Assembly (NCBI GenBank): GCA_023548195.1 | Contig: JAJHZJ010000575.1 | Span: 1,925,454-1,989,453, forward strand | Direction of reading: 5' to 3' | DNA: 64,000 bases | From: Bettongia penicillata ogilbyi | Lineage: Eukaryota; Chordata; Mammalia; Diprotodontia; Potoroidae | Shown here: positions 23,401 through 33,425 of the stretch, one piece after another | Position numbering within the stretch: the stretch's first letter is position 1 | Layout: the number at the start of each line of letters is the position of its first letter | Made by a program: the position numbers and the translations under genes | Notes under the pieces: generated by a model | Databases searched by the model: none | Told to the model about the DNA's origin: nothing | The model's input: the letters and a program-made list of their open reading frames with translations, nothing else

Positions 23401-23931
23401 CATTGTTCGAGGATTTTTCCTGGGGAAATATTCTCTAAATTTCTCAATGTCAGCAAAGGAAGAGATAGAGAATTTACCAATCACTCTGCCATCTTGCCTC
23501 CAAGAAGTTCAAGTAGTTGACTCACAGACATTTAATCTGTGGGCTAATCGTCTCGGGAGCAGCTGCTGCAGTTACCTGTGGTCTGCAGTTCTCTCTTGTT
23601 CAGTTGCACTGGATTCCCATCCTGGGCTGATCTGTTTGAGATTCCACAGTATTGATGCTGCTTCAGATCACCTGGGGCTTCCTACCTGTCTTTGCTATAG
23701 TGGGGTCTGCACTGGTACAGCCTGTGCACTCTGTGCTCCCCCAGTCCCATACAACAGATCCTTCCCATCAACCTTCCAGTCTGTCCTGGGTTGGAAATCT
23801 GCCACACTCTTTCTCCTACTGGATTCTACTACTCTAAAATTTGCTCAGATTGTCTTTTTAGAGGTATCTGAAGAAGTTTGTCTTAAAGCTTAGGTGAGTA
23901 GTTACTCTCACTCTGCCATCTGGCTCCACTT
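20489..23931 (-). mobile_element. L1 copy B, internally deleted, with TSD
   Basis: A 3443-bp L1 on the minus strand, complete at both ends but half the usual L1 length. Sense order: 5' UTR (23931 to about 22750); remnant of the ORF1 coiled-coil region (about 22700-22300, ending near a decayed VKYLTGKTTNLEN); an abrupt join to the ORF2 RT domain (22283-21924); a second join to the ORF2 C-terminus (about 21900-21480, with FDKPKDPRFWDKNSLFDKN and DYIKLKSFC); then the 3' UTR to a weak A-rich tail at 20489. The endonuclease and much of RT are absent. Two L1 start-type motifs (near 23920 and 23490) lie in the 5' UTR. Confidence 0.85.
21924..22283 (-). pseudogene. L1 copy B ORF2 reverse-transcriptase fragment
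   Basis: A 119-codon open piece of L1 ORF2p RT. It retains the LSLLLFNIVLEMLA segment and the catalytic-type FADDMMIYLE motif (FADD box), and ends near 'NNFGNVADYK'. The N-terminal endonuclease and thumb regions are not contiguous with it, so it is a relic of a larger enzyme (about 1275 residues in human L1). The frame is open here but flanked by joins to ORF1-like sequence upstream and the ORF2 C-terminus downstream. Confidence 0.85.
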
Positions 23932-23946
23932 CTTGAGCTTTTATTC
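23932..23946. repeat. 15-bp TSD, right copy (L1 copy B)
   Basis: Identical to 20474-20488. Confidence 0.9.
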
Positions 23947-24405
23947 CTACAGATACATTCCGTTATTATTTTCTACTCTATAAAACAGTTGTTTTAGTTT
24001 GATTGCTATGGCACTGGACAAATAGGTTGATTTAGATAGAACTATCATTTTTATTGGCTTGACCAACCTATGCACAATTAATCTTTTCTAATCGTTTAGA
24101 TATGACTTTATTTGTGTGAAAAGTGTTTTATGGTTGTTAATATAATTTCTGGGTTTGTCTTGGCAGGGAGACTCCCAAGTATTTCATATTGTTTATAGTT
24201 ATTTTAAGTAGAATTTCTTTTTCTATCTTTTGCTGCTGGACTTTTTGATAATATACAGAAATTCCAGTGATTTATGAGGATTTTTTTGTATCCTGCAACT
24301 TTACTAAGCTGTTAATAAATTCAAGTATTTTTTAGTTGATTCTCTAGAATTTTCTAAGTATACTATCATATCATCTTTAGAGTGATTGTTTTGTTTCCTC
24401 TTTGC

Positions 24406-24591
24406 TTATTCTAATTCCTTCCATTTTTTCCCCTTTTTTATTGCTGTAGCTAACATTTCTAGTATGATATTAAATAATAGAGGTGATAATGGACACCCTT
24501 GGTCCACCCCTGATTGTACTGACAAGGCTTCTAGCTTATTTTGGTTAAAGATAATGCTTGCTGATGCTTTTAAATAAATGTTACTTATCAT
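24406..24591 (-). pseudogene. L1 copy A ORF2 RT fragment
   Basis: A 61-codon open piece of L1 RT with SGVDQGCPLSPLLFNIILE, the strand preceding the catalytic FADD box. It ends at a stop after 'KKWKELE', before the catalytic box. Confidence 0.8.
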
Positions 24592-25975
24592 TTTAAGGTA
24601 AGCTCCATTTATTCCTATGCTCTTTGATGTTCAGTTTATTTTAAACAGGAATGGGTGCTTTATTTTGACAAAGACATTTTTCTGAACCTATTGACATAAT
24701 CATATGATTACTCTTGGTTTTGCTATTGATTTTGACAAGTATGTCAATTATGCTGATAGTTTCCTATTATTGAATTAGCCCTATCTTGTCATAAGTTGCT
24801 GAAATCTTATTTACTGCTATTTTATTTAAATTTTGCATCAATACCCATTAGCGAAATTGATTTTTACTTTTCTCTCTCTTTTTTGACTCTTCTGGGTTTG
24901 GGTATCAGTACCATAACTGCATCATAAAAGGAATTTGGAAGGACTACTTCTTTACCTATTTTTTTTCCAATAGTTTATATAGTATTGGAATTAATTGCTC
25001 TTTAAATGTATGTTACAATTTGCTTATGAATCCATCTTGACCTGGGCACCTTTTCTTAGGAAGTTAGTTGATGTCTTGTTCAATTTCTTTTTCTAAGATT
25101 GGGCTATTTAAGTACCTTATTTCTTCTCCTATTAATCTTGGCAATTCCTCTTTTTTTTTTTTTTTTTTTTTAGCTATTCATCCATTTCAGTTAGATTGTC
25201 AAATTTATTGGCATATAATTGGCCAAAATAATTCCTACAATTGTCTTAATTTCCTCTTCATTGGTGGTCAATTCACCCCTTTCATTTTTGATACTAGAAT
25301 TTGGCTTTCTTCTTTCTTTTTTTAAATCAAATTAACTAATGATTTGTCTATTTATTGTTGGGGTTCTTTGCCAATAAAACTAGCTCCTCATTTTATTTAT
25401 TAGTGCTAAGATTATCTTGCTTTTAATTTTATTACTCTTTTCTTTGATTTTTTCAGGTTTTTCAAGTTGTTTTTTTATTTGATATTTTTAATTTGTTCTT
25501 TTTTTCTATTTTTTATTTGCATGCTCAATTCATTGATCTGCTTTTTCTCTATTTTATTGATATAATTAGAAACATAAATTTTCCCCTAAATATTCCTTTA
25601 GCTGCATCCCTTAAATTATTGTATGTTGTCTTATTGTTGTCATTTTCTCTAATGAAATCATCAATTACTTTTATGTTTTGATTTTTGACCCACTTGTTTT
25701 TTAGGATTACATTATTTAATTTTCAATTAATTTTTAACCTCTCCTTCCACTGTCCATTATTGTATGTAATTTTTATTGCATTGTGATATGAACAGAATGT
25801 GTTTACTAGTTCTGCTTTTCTGCACTTGGTTGTGAGTTTTTTATGTCCTAATATATGGTCAATTTTTGTGTAGGTGCCAGGTACTTCTGAGAAAAAAAAA
25901 TGTTCCTTTCTATATCTACTCAGGTTTCCATAGAGATCTTTTATATCTAACTTTTCCAGAATTTTATTGAACTCC

Positions 25976-26164
25976 TTATCTTCTTCCTTCTTTATTTTTA
26001 TATAGTTCTGAGAGGGAAAAGTCAGGGTCTTTCACTAGCATGGTTTCACTATCTACCTCCTCCTGTAACTCATTCAAATTTGCCTTCAAAAATTTAGATG
26101 CTGTACCATCCAGTGCAAATATGTTTAGTATTGATATTTCATTGTCTATGGCACCTTTCAGCAA
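25976..26164 (-). pseudogene. L1 copy A ORF2 endonuclease fragment
   Basis: A 62-codon open piece of the AP-endonuclease-like domain. EISILNIFALDGTASKFLK corresponds to the conserved '..ILNIYAPN..P.F.K' block of L1. MLVKDPDFSLSEL occupies the place of the catalytic GDFN segment, where the canonical residues are degraded. Confidence 0.75.
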
Positions 26165-26502
26165 GGTATAGTTTCCTTCTTTATTTTTTTAATTATTTCT
26201 GTTTCTTTCTTTTGCTTTGTCTGAGATCATGATTGATATCCCAGTTTTCTTTGCTTCAGCTGAAGTATAATAGATCCTATTCCAGCCCCTTACCTTTACC
26301 CTATGTTTATCTCTCTGCTTCAAATATGTTTCTTAAAAACATATTGTAGGATTATGGTTTTTAATCCATTCTACCATCTGCTTTCATTTTGTGGGTGAGT
26401 TCATCCCATTCACTTTTATAGTTATGATAACTATGTATTTCTGCTATGAAACTGACTATTATTGCTTCTGCTCTTAGAAATCTCTCCCCTCCCACTCCAG
26501 TG

Positions 26503-26657
26503 ACACAGACTTTTTCTGCCAGATTGGTACGCTGCTTCCCTGATCCCAGACCAATTCTGAGCTGGTTTTCTAGTTGCTTGAAATGGAATTTGGGAGGGCT
26601 TCAGAGGACTCTTTCTTCATTCTGCCATCTTGGCCCTGAAAATGACACAGACTTTTT
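26503..26657 (-). mobile_element. L1 5'-end fragment between 14-bp direct repeats
   Basis: 26517-26643 (127 bp) starts on the minus strand like an L1 5' terminus (agggccaagatggcagaatg) and is flanked by identical GACACAGACTTTTT copies at 26503-26516 and 26644-26657. On the sense strand the repeat reads AAAAAGTCTGTGTC, an A-rich start expected of an L1-endonuclease target site. No poly(A) tail is evident beyond the five A's that belong to the repeat. Confidence 0.65.
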
Positions 26658-26659
26658 GA

Positions 26660-27110
26660 GGTACTTGAACCACATGAGTAGCTGATTAAAAGTATGGCAA
26701 CAGATGAAAAATGGTCTTTTGAAAGCACATTACTGAATGATGCCATAATATTCCAAAAAGAGATTGCTTTGAATTGCTGACTGGCTTGTTAATCATTAGA
26801 AGACAACTCTACTCAGTTAGATGTGCATCTAACCTTCCTTTAATACAATTGTACTTGATTGAAAATAACAGTCCATTACAAAAGAAAACTGGAAATGATT
26901 GGAAAAGAAAAAGATAATAAATGACTTTGTTCTAGTCATAATGATTCCGTTGACCATAAAAAAAATGGAGTTATTTGAAATTCCCAAAATGTTATGACTA
27001 CTCTGAGTTAATGCTATACTTTAAGTTTTGTGGGCATCCTCCTTATTTTTGCATCCACATTTCTAATGATGTTTACATTATGTTGATTTGTTGATCAATT
27101 GTTGATCCAG
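26660..27110. other. Unassigned intergenic sequence
   Basis: No gene or repeat family recognised. Confidence 0.35.
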
Positions 27111-27111
27111 T

Positions 27112-27480
27112 TTCATTTTTTAGTCAACCAATCAGTCACTCAATAAACATTAGTTAAGCATCAACTATGTGCCAGACATTGGGCTAAATGCTGGGGATAT
27201 GAAAAGAGGCCAAAGATAGACTCTGCTCTAACTGTTGGGGAAAACGATAAGCAAGCAAATGTGTACAAACAAGCTATATATATGATAAATAGGAAATAAT
27301 TAAGAGAATGAAAGAACTGTGATTATGAGGAGTTGGGAAAGATTTCCTATAGAAGATGGGATTTTAATTGGGACTTAAAGGAAATTAAGGAAGAAAGTAG
27401 GTGAAGATAAGGAAGGAAAGCATGTCAAGAATGGGGGATGATCAGAGTAAAAGCCCTGAGCCAAGTCTGATCTTGAGTTT
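27112..27480 (-). repeat. L2-clade LINE 3' end
   Basis: A good reversed L2 3' region: 'caactatgtgccagacattg', 'ggctaaatgctggggatatg', 'acaaacaagctatatatatg', 'gataaataggaaataattaa', 'ttgggacttaaaggaaat', 'aagccctgagccaag'. Confidence 0.85.
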
Positions 27481-27861
27481 AGTCAGTGGTTAACTCCCTT
27501 TGGGATTTTTCCATGATTCACAGTCAAACAGCACCTGTCCAAGAATGTTGGGATAAAAATATGAGCTTTCACCACAAGTGGTTTAGGAAGCACTGAAGGT
27601 ACTCTGCTTTTGTTTGTTTGGATTTTCTTTTTGTTTTTCTAAATGGGATCCATAACAAGCTCCTCTACCTAATTATTTCAGGAATTAACTCATTGTCCAT
27701 CTGTAAAACATAACCAAAATAAATACACTGATGGATTAATTCAATTGTTTCCACCCAACTGTGCCATAAATTGGTCAGTAAGCACCTTTCACCACTTTTT
27801 TCTTTCCTTTGTAGAAGCCTATTTCAACCTCTCTTGAGAAAACCCTGGTTCATGTAGACTT

Positions 27862-28040
27862 GGAGTCAGCAAGGTCTCCAACACTGACTAGTTATGTAAA
27901 CCCAGACAAGTCACTTGACTTCTCTGGGTCTCAATTTCCTCATCTATCTAAAAAGGGGATTGTATCTGATGACCTCTAAGGTCCCTTCTAGCTCTGGGAC
28001 CTTCTAGTCTCTTCTAGATCTATGGTCCTTTGATCACATG
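27862..28040 (+). repeat. MIR/THER-type SINE
   Basis: Forward copy: 'gacaagtcacttgacttctc', 'gggtctcaatttcctcatct', 'gatgacctctaaggtccctt', 'ctagctctgggacc', 'gatctatggtcctttgatc'. Confidence 0.85.
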
Positions 28041-28111
28041 CTAGTACATGCCAGGGTTCAGCTTTTGAAAAATCGATGAACTTCTTTTCTCTTTCATTCC
28101 TAGATTCTGAA

Positions 28112-28235
28112 GAATTTTTTTCTGCCTTCCTTCCTTCATTCATCCCAAAGACACTGGTATGGTTCTTCTATGTGCCAGACTCTGTGCTAGACTTTAGAGA
28201 TACAAAGAGAGAAAACAAAACAGCCCCTATGGCAG
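28112..28235 (-). repeat. L2 3'-end relic
   Basis: Reversed L2 tail: 'ttccttcattcatccc', 'ctatgtgccagactctgtgc', 'tagactttagagatacaaag'. Confidence 0.65.
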
Positions 28236-28379
28236 GGAACCTGATTAGAACCAAACCAAAAAGGAATTCTCTTAGAAAATGAAATACTCTGTCTTGTCCC
28301 TAAGATAAAAGACAAAATAAGTCAAAGAGCTTACATGATATTGGTGGGGGCAGGGGTGAAGAAAAATACAAAGACAGAT

Positions 28380-28540
28380 AAGTGTGTATTTGTGTGTATG
28401 TGTATATACACACACTTATCTGTACTTGTGTGTACACACATATGTTTATAAGTATATAAACAGATGAATATATATGTATATATACACATACATATACATA
28501 TACGTGTGTATATATATGTGTGTGTATACATATGTGTGTG
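28380..28540. repeat. Alternating purine-pyrimidine repeat at the RTE 3' end
   Basis: Compound TG/CA/TA tract of about 160 bp that abuts the 3' end of the RTE LINE. Minus-strand frames through it (28300-28581, 28331-28654) are repeat translations. Confidence 0.9.
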
Positions 28541-29840
28541 TTGTCCTTCATTCTTGAAGAGGATAAAAATGACATCACCATGAAGTTTCAATGTGTATGA
28601 CTGTGGATGATCAGGCCAATATAAGCTCGGAATGCCCCACCACCAACTGAGCACAGACAGTCTGTGTGAACATTTGGGTGGTTACTCCACATTTGCTCAT
28701 CCTACATTTCCTTTGTGCTGTTTCAATTTTGCTTTGCTTGTAGAGCACAGCACCTTTTCTGATGTGGGCATGCCATGCTGAGTGGTCCTGGGCCAGTGTC
28801 TCCCATGTTGTACAATCAAATCCAAAGTTCTTGAGAGAGACCTTGACAGTGTCCTTGTATCACCTCTTCTGACCACCCTGTGATTGTGTGTGTGCCATGC
28901 AAGTTCTATATAAAATAATCTTTTTGGCAAGCATACATTTTGCATTCAAACAACATGGCCAGCCCATCGGAGTTGCACTCTCTGAAGCATAGTTTGAATG
29001 CTAGGCAGTTTAGTTCGAGCAAGGACCTCAGTGTCTGGTACCTTATCCTGCCAGGTGATCTTCAGAATCTTACTAAGACAGTTCAAATGGAAATGGTTCA
29101 GTTTCCTGGCATAATGCTGGTAGACTGTCCATGCTTCACAGGCATACAACAATGAGGTCTACACAACATCTCTGTAGACTTCTAGTTTTGTAGTCAGTCT
29201 AATACCTCTTCTCTCCCAAACTTTTCTTCAGAGCCTCTCAAATACTGAACTAGCTCTGGCAATGCATGTGTCAACCTCATTGTCAATGTGTACATCCCAG
29301 GAAAGTGCACTACCAAGGTAAGTGAACTTATCCACAGCATTCAAAACGTCTCCATTTGTTTTAACTGATGGTTCCACATATGCATGGTGTGGTGGTGGCT
29401 GATGGAGCACCTGTGTTTTCTTGGTGTTAATTATTATGTCAAAATTATCACAAGCAGCAGAGAGTTGATCCATACTTTGTTGCATCTCAGCTTCAGAGGC
29501 TTCACTGAGTGCACAATCATCTGCAAACAGAAAATCAACACTCCCTCCACTTTGGTCTTGGCTTGTAGCCCTTTCAAACTGAAGAACTTACCATCAGTAT
29601 GGTAGCTGACCTTGATGCTGTGTTCATCCTCATTGAACATTTGATAACATGATTGAAAACAGGGCTAAAAAGCATGGGAGTAAGCACATAGCCCTGTTTC
29701 GCTCCACTGGTGACTGGGAAGGCATGAGAGATCCACTATCCAGAACATGGGCAAACATGACATCATGAAATTGACGTACAATGCTGATGAACTTCTCTGG
29801 GCAACCAAATTTTGACATAATTGTCCATATATATACCATT
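28541..29840 (-). mobile_element. RTE-clade LINE, 5'-truncated
   Basis: Minus-strand non-LTR retrotransposon covering the second half of RT and the 3' end. Fragments in sense order: 29854-29630 (FGCPEKFISIVRQFHD, an RTE RT motif), 29640-29434 (DGKFFSLKGLQAKTK), 29485-29228 (SAACDNFDIIINTKKTQVL, VDKFTYLGSALSWDVHID), 29152-28946 (LYACEAWTVYQHYARKLNHF, QLRWAGHVV) and 28945-28697. Several frameshifts separate them. The 5' side stops at a TA-rich microsatellite (29845-29898). The extreme 3' end (cctcttcaagaatgaagg on the minus strand) is echoed in the tails of the SINEs at 11770, 33836, 34290 and 43764. Confidence 0.85.
29228..29485 (-). pseudogene. RTE LINE reverse-transcriptase C-terminal fragment
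   Basis: An 85-codon open piece. SAACDNFDIIINTKKTQVLH corresponds to the region after the catalytic box, and NAVDKFTYLGSAL is the conserved YLG motif of RTE-type enzymes. IDNEVDTCIARASSVFERL follows. Upstream and downstream pieces are in other frames, so no intact enzyme is encoded. An Rex/CR1 origin is less likely given the CEAWTVYQ...LNHFHL block. Confidence 0.8.
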
Positions 29841-29844
29841 ACAC

Positions 29845-29898
29845 ATCCATCCATACATACATATGTATATATATATATACATATATAATATATAATAT
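29845..29898. repeat. TA/CATA-rich microsatellite
   Basis: Short ATCC/ATAC units leading into TA repeats at the 5' boundary of the RTE fragment. Confidence 0.9.
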
Positions 29899-29959
29899 GT
29901 ATTCCAAGAATGTATACAAAATATATACAAACACAAAGTGAATTAACGAATGAAAAAGC

Positions 29960-30115
29960 ATTTTAAATACTTGTGCTTGAGTATTATGCCTATCACGGGG
30001 ATTATAAATTAAAAACAAACAAGAGAGCCTTCCCTCAAGGAGCTTGCCTTCTAAAAGAAGATGATACCATACAAAGGGAAGTGACAGCCAGGTTGGAGTG
30101 ATTCGCAGAGATGGC
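29960..30115 (-). repeat. L2 3'-end relic
   Basis: Reversed L2: 'gagccttccctcaaggagct', 'tgccttctaaaagaagatga', then degenerate. Confidence 0.55.
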
Positions 30116-30119
30116 AAGA

Positions 30120-30550
30120 TTCAAAATATGTAGCAAACAATAAGGTTTAGAGAAGGAACTAAGACTGGCCTGAGAGAGAGCCCCAGAACACTCCTCCTTA
30201 CCTAGATGATGTGTGCAGGGGCTCCCTCTGGTGGAGCAGATGGACACACCTATCACCTTAGCCTATGTAGCTCTCCCGTGCTCAGCGTCAATATAGCAAG
30301 ATTTCCCTGAGCCTTGACCAGCCCTTGGACCTCTTCTGTTCAACATGATTCAAGGATTTGGGTAAAGGAAGAGGTGACATGCTCAGGAGATCTGCAGAGG
30401 CCACAAAGTTGAGAGGGGTGGTCAACACAAAGAAGAACAAAATTAGGAGGCAAAAGGAGCTTTGGGCACAGGACTGAATCTAATGATAAAACTCAAGAGA
30501 AATATATACGAGTTCTTGGGTACAAAGCATCAACCCTACAAATATAAAAT
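30120..30550. other. Unassigned intergenic sequence
   Basis: No gene or repeat family recognised. Confidence 0.3.
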
Positions 30551-30551
30551 A

Positions 30552-30735
30552 AGGGATCTTATTTAGATCTCATTTTCCATTCACAACAACCCTGAAAGAT
30601 AAGTGCTATTATTAGCCCTGATTAGAAAACAGGTTAAATGACTTACCTAAGGTCATTTATCCAGCACATGTTTGAGGCTGCATTTGAAGTCAGGTTTCCT
30701 CACTCTAGGCTCAGCAACACCCACCTCCCTCTAGA
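30552..30735 (-). repeat. CORE-SINE (THER/Mon-type)
   Basis: Reversed: 'cacaacaaccctgaaagata', 'agtgctattattagcc', 'acttacctaaggtcatttat', 'tgcatttgaagtcaggtttc'. Confidence 0.75.
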
Positions 30736-30879
30736 ATACAGATACACCTATAAATACATCCATATCCAAATCCTACAAATGCTACTTATCAATAATTAGA
30801 GTGTGAATAGCAAACCGCAATGATCCCTTAGCCTCTCAGAATCTTGTTGGACCAGATCTCTGGTTTCATTCCAGTTGTG

Positions 30880-31068
30880 AGACCTCCACGCTGATGGGGA
30901 TTTGCACATACTCTGTAACTAATTATCCTGGAGAGGAGCCTGGGGGAGCACAGAGAGATGAACTGGCCCAGGGTCACACAACCATGTCTGAGGCAGGATT
31001 TGAATGCAGGTCTTTCTGCCTCTGAGGTCAGCACTGAGCCCAGTGCTTCCCCCTCCTCCTCCTCATTG
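30880..31068 (-). repeat. CORE-SINE/MIR relic
   Basis: Reversed: 'gaactggcccagggtcacac', 'aaccatgtctgaggcaggat', 'ttgaatgcaggtctttctgc', 'gcactgagcccagtgcttcc'. Confidence 0.75.
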
Positions 31069-31261
31069 GAGGTAATTTTCCCAACATCTCTTGCTTTCAT
31101 CTCTTGTTGGGTTTTTTGTTTATTTGTTTTGTTTTGTTTTGTTTTTACACAACAGCGAATCTCAAGACCAAGGGAGCTTTGACTTTTCTGTCTAAGGGGA
31201 GGATTTCGTTATGAGGAAATTGCTTTGTGAACCTACTAGGGCTGCACAGATGTGTGTTTGT

Positions 31262-31330
31262 AGAACTCACTGCTTCCTCATATGTAAAACTAGGGTATTG
31301 GACCAAAGGGTCCCTATATTGTCCTACGGC
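31262..31330 (+). repeat. MIR fragment
   Basis: Forward core and tail: 'gcttcctcatatgtaaaact', 'agggtattggaccaaagggt'. Confidence 0.5.
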
Positions 31331-31477
31331 ACTAAAGTCTGGGTACTTTACTCCATCCCCTATTCATTAAGAGATTGAGTTAGAATTAGAAATGAGGGAT
31401 AGGAAAAAGATGTCTGGGCTTGAACCTGTGATAGAAAGGCAGCCTGGAATGGTAGGTGATAACCCATCTGGTCAGCA

Positions 31478-31660
31478 CAACCACCCTGAGAGAGAGGTGA
31501 TGCTCTCATGGCCATTTTATAGAGGGGGAAATTGAGGCTGAGAAAGGTCAAGTGCTTCGCCCAGGATTACATAGCAAGAGTTAAATATCTGAAACAGGAT
31601 TCCAGTCCAGGTTTTACTGACCCTCGCTCCTTCACTAGATTGACTAAGCCATCTGGACAG
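31478..31660 (-). repeat. MIR/CORE-SINE relic
   Basis: Reversed: 'gccattttatagagggggaa', 'attgaggctgagaaaggtca', 'cttcgcccaggattacatag', 'caggattccagtccagg'. Confidence 0.7.
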
Positions 31661-31785
31661 ATCTGGCACCCACTCAGTGCCCCCAGAAAATCCTTTAAGA
31701 CAGTAAAGGGAAGATGTTTCTGATCTGTACTGAAAGAAGGAATTTCTTCACTAGGAACTCCAGAGTACACTAGTGAGATCAAATC

Positions 31786-31787
31786 GG

Positions 31788-31879
<92 letters not shown>
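31786..31879. repeat. (GA)n microsatellite
   Basis: About 47 GA units with a single interruption (agaaag) near 31801. Frames through it read as RE or LS repeats and are not genes. Confidence 0.97.
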
Positions 31880-31881
<2 letters not shown>

Positions 31882-32059
31882 TAATGCACACCAACCCTGG
31901 TTTTGCTTCTTTTTTTGAAAACCAAAACACAAGAAAACAACTTCTTCATAGAAAACAAATGGCTAGCTATTGTTTTTTGGCATGTGGGGCCACATGGAGG
32001 TCAGAGGGTTTACCTGGGAAAAGCAATGGCATACATAACTTAAATCCATCCAGAACTTA

Positions 32060-32320
32060 GGAGTTTTGTTCTCCCCTTCCAAAAAGTTTCCTGACAACCC
32101 ACAGATTCAAAACGCGCCCCTTCCAAACCCATATGGAATCATTTACAGTAATATTTGCAGCGGTCAGCAAGTGCACCAGACACAGTGTTTCAAAAGAGCT
32201 CAAGCCGCTGAATGGGAAATATTTGTGGATTCCATTTCCCAAGAAAAGCACATATAAACAGACCACTCGATCAGAAGCCTTGTGGAAAGACAAGACATTC
32301 TTTCACTTTAAAAGATGATT
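32060..32320. other. Unique sequence, candidate conserved noncoding element
   Basis: A repeat-free, compositionally even stretch between a microsatellite and a SINE. It contains segments such as 'ccatatggaatcatttacag' and 'gggaaatatttgtggattcc'. Three overlapping short open frames exist on both strands without motifs. Conservation is not demonstrable from this window alone. Confidence 0.25.
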
Positions 32321-32331
32321 TAAATCCTAAA

Positions 32332-32585
32332 AACATAATAGCTAGCATTTATGTAGCATTTTAAGATTTATGAGATGCTTTATAAATGTTGTCTTCTTTG
32401 GTCCTCCCAACAGCCCTGTAAAGTAGCTACTATTGCTGTGCTCATTTTACAGATGAGGAAACTGAGGCCAGGAGATTTGTCCAACAAGGTCACATAGCTA
32501 ATAAATATGTGAGGTAGGATTTGAATTCAGGTCTTTCTCTTTCTAAGTCCAAGAGTTTATCTGTTGCTCCATCTAGCTGTTACCT
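32332..32585 (-). repeat. CORE-SINE (THER/Mon-type), near full length
   Basis: Reversed: 'agctagcatttatgtagcat', 'gagatgctttataaatgttg', 'cattttacagatgaggaaac', 'ggtcacatagctaataaata', 'gatttgaattcaggtctttc', 'gctccatctagctgttacc'. Confidence 0.88.
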
Positions 32586-32589
32586 ACTC

Positions 32590-33110
32590 ATTATCTGATG
32601 AAGAGTTTTAATAAGGAAGACCCTTTTTCTTAAACTTGGATGATCATGTATCCAACAATCTTAAAGTACGGCATCCATTTATTTCCCCCTTCCTCTTTTC
32701 TTTTCTGAATCACTAATTGTTCCTCCCAAAAGGTATATAAAATCTATTCATAGGATCAGAAGCCACTCTGGCCAAAAAATTACTATCAAGCAGTCAACCT
32801 ACTTCCCAAAGATGGGCAGGCATGGACACAAGCCATACTGAGGGAGGGAAGAGCCAATCAGTGTGATCACATTACATTTGAATGTCTTAGAAACTAATAA
32901 ACTACTTTTCTCTAATGCCAGTCTCTAATTCATTGTTCACTGAAAAAAAAATAGATTCTTTTCAATATCAAAGAATGGAAATTGCTCTTATCATTATTTT
33001 TTCCTTCGTCATCTGCCCCTCTTTGGTTAATGATTGGAATAACTCATGCCTAGTCCTAAATTATTTTGCCAGAAATATGCCCCTCATATATATATGCCCC
33101 TATATGCCCC
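32590..33110. other. Unassigned intergenic sequence
   Basis: No gene recognised. Three copies of 'tatgcccct' lie close together at about 33076-33113. Confidence 0.35.
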
Positions 33111-33111
33111 T

Positions 33112-33245
33112 CATCTGAAATTTAAAGAAACTGAGGCCCAGGAAAAGTTGCCCATAGGCACATAGCTCATAAGCATTTAGGGATACAGTTTGAACTCTGT
33201 CCTCAGACTTCAGAGCTGGGGCTTTTCCTACTCCACCATAATGTC
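33112..33245 (-). repeat. MIR/CORE-SINE relic
   Basis: Reversed: 'taaagaaactgaggcccagg', 'ggcacatagctcataagcat', 'cctactccaccataatgtct'. Confidence 0.7.
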
Positions 33246-33304
33246 TGCCAAACATCTCATCCAAGCCTTGTATTTAACAGAGATGGAAAGAGAAATCTGG
33301 TACA

Positions 33305-33425
33305 GAGGGAATGAATGAATGAATGAGGTAGAAAAGCACTTAGTAAGTGATATTTGTCCAGCACTGCGCTAAGTCCAGGGCATCCAAATAAAGACAACAA
33401 CATAGGCCTGGTTCTAGACTCAGGG
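33305..33425 (-). repeat. L2 tail with (GAAT)n
   Basis: GAAT run (33309-33327) followed by reversed L2 'cagcactgcgctaagtccag' and 'ggcatccaaataaagacaac'. Confidence 0.6.

Larger units (their letters stand above)
23947..26503 (-). mobile_element. L1 copy A, 5' segment (ORF2 endonuclease and RT)
   Basis: Minus-strand ORF2 relic. Starting near 26460 it matches the L1 ORF2 N-terminus (reading like VNGMNSP and KVRGWNRIY after allowing for frameshifts). The endonuclease region 26164-25976 includes EISILNIFALDGTASKFLK. Next come the long linker and RT (24591-24406, with GCPLSPLLFNIILEMLATAI), then RT/thumb to 23947. Many indels and stops. ORF1 is absent: the sequence passes from the inter-ORF region straight to the flank or 5' UTR fragment at 26503-26643. 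A T22 run lies at about 25150-25171. Confidence 0.85.

Noticed and set aside
23447..23893. 148-codon plus-strand frame
   Set aside because: Antisense to the L1 copy B 5' UTR; it has no recognisable domain.
28300..28654. Y/I/T-rich minus-strand frames
   Set aside because: Translations of the alternating dinucleotide tract next to the RTE LINE.
31567..32060. Frames with long LS or RE repeats
   Set aside because: Translations of the (GA)n microsatellite, not low-complexity proteins.
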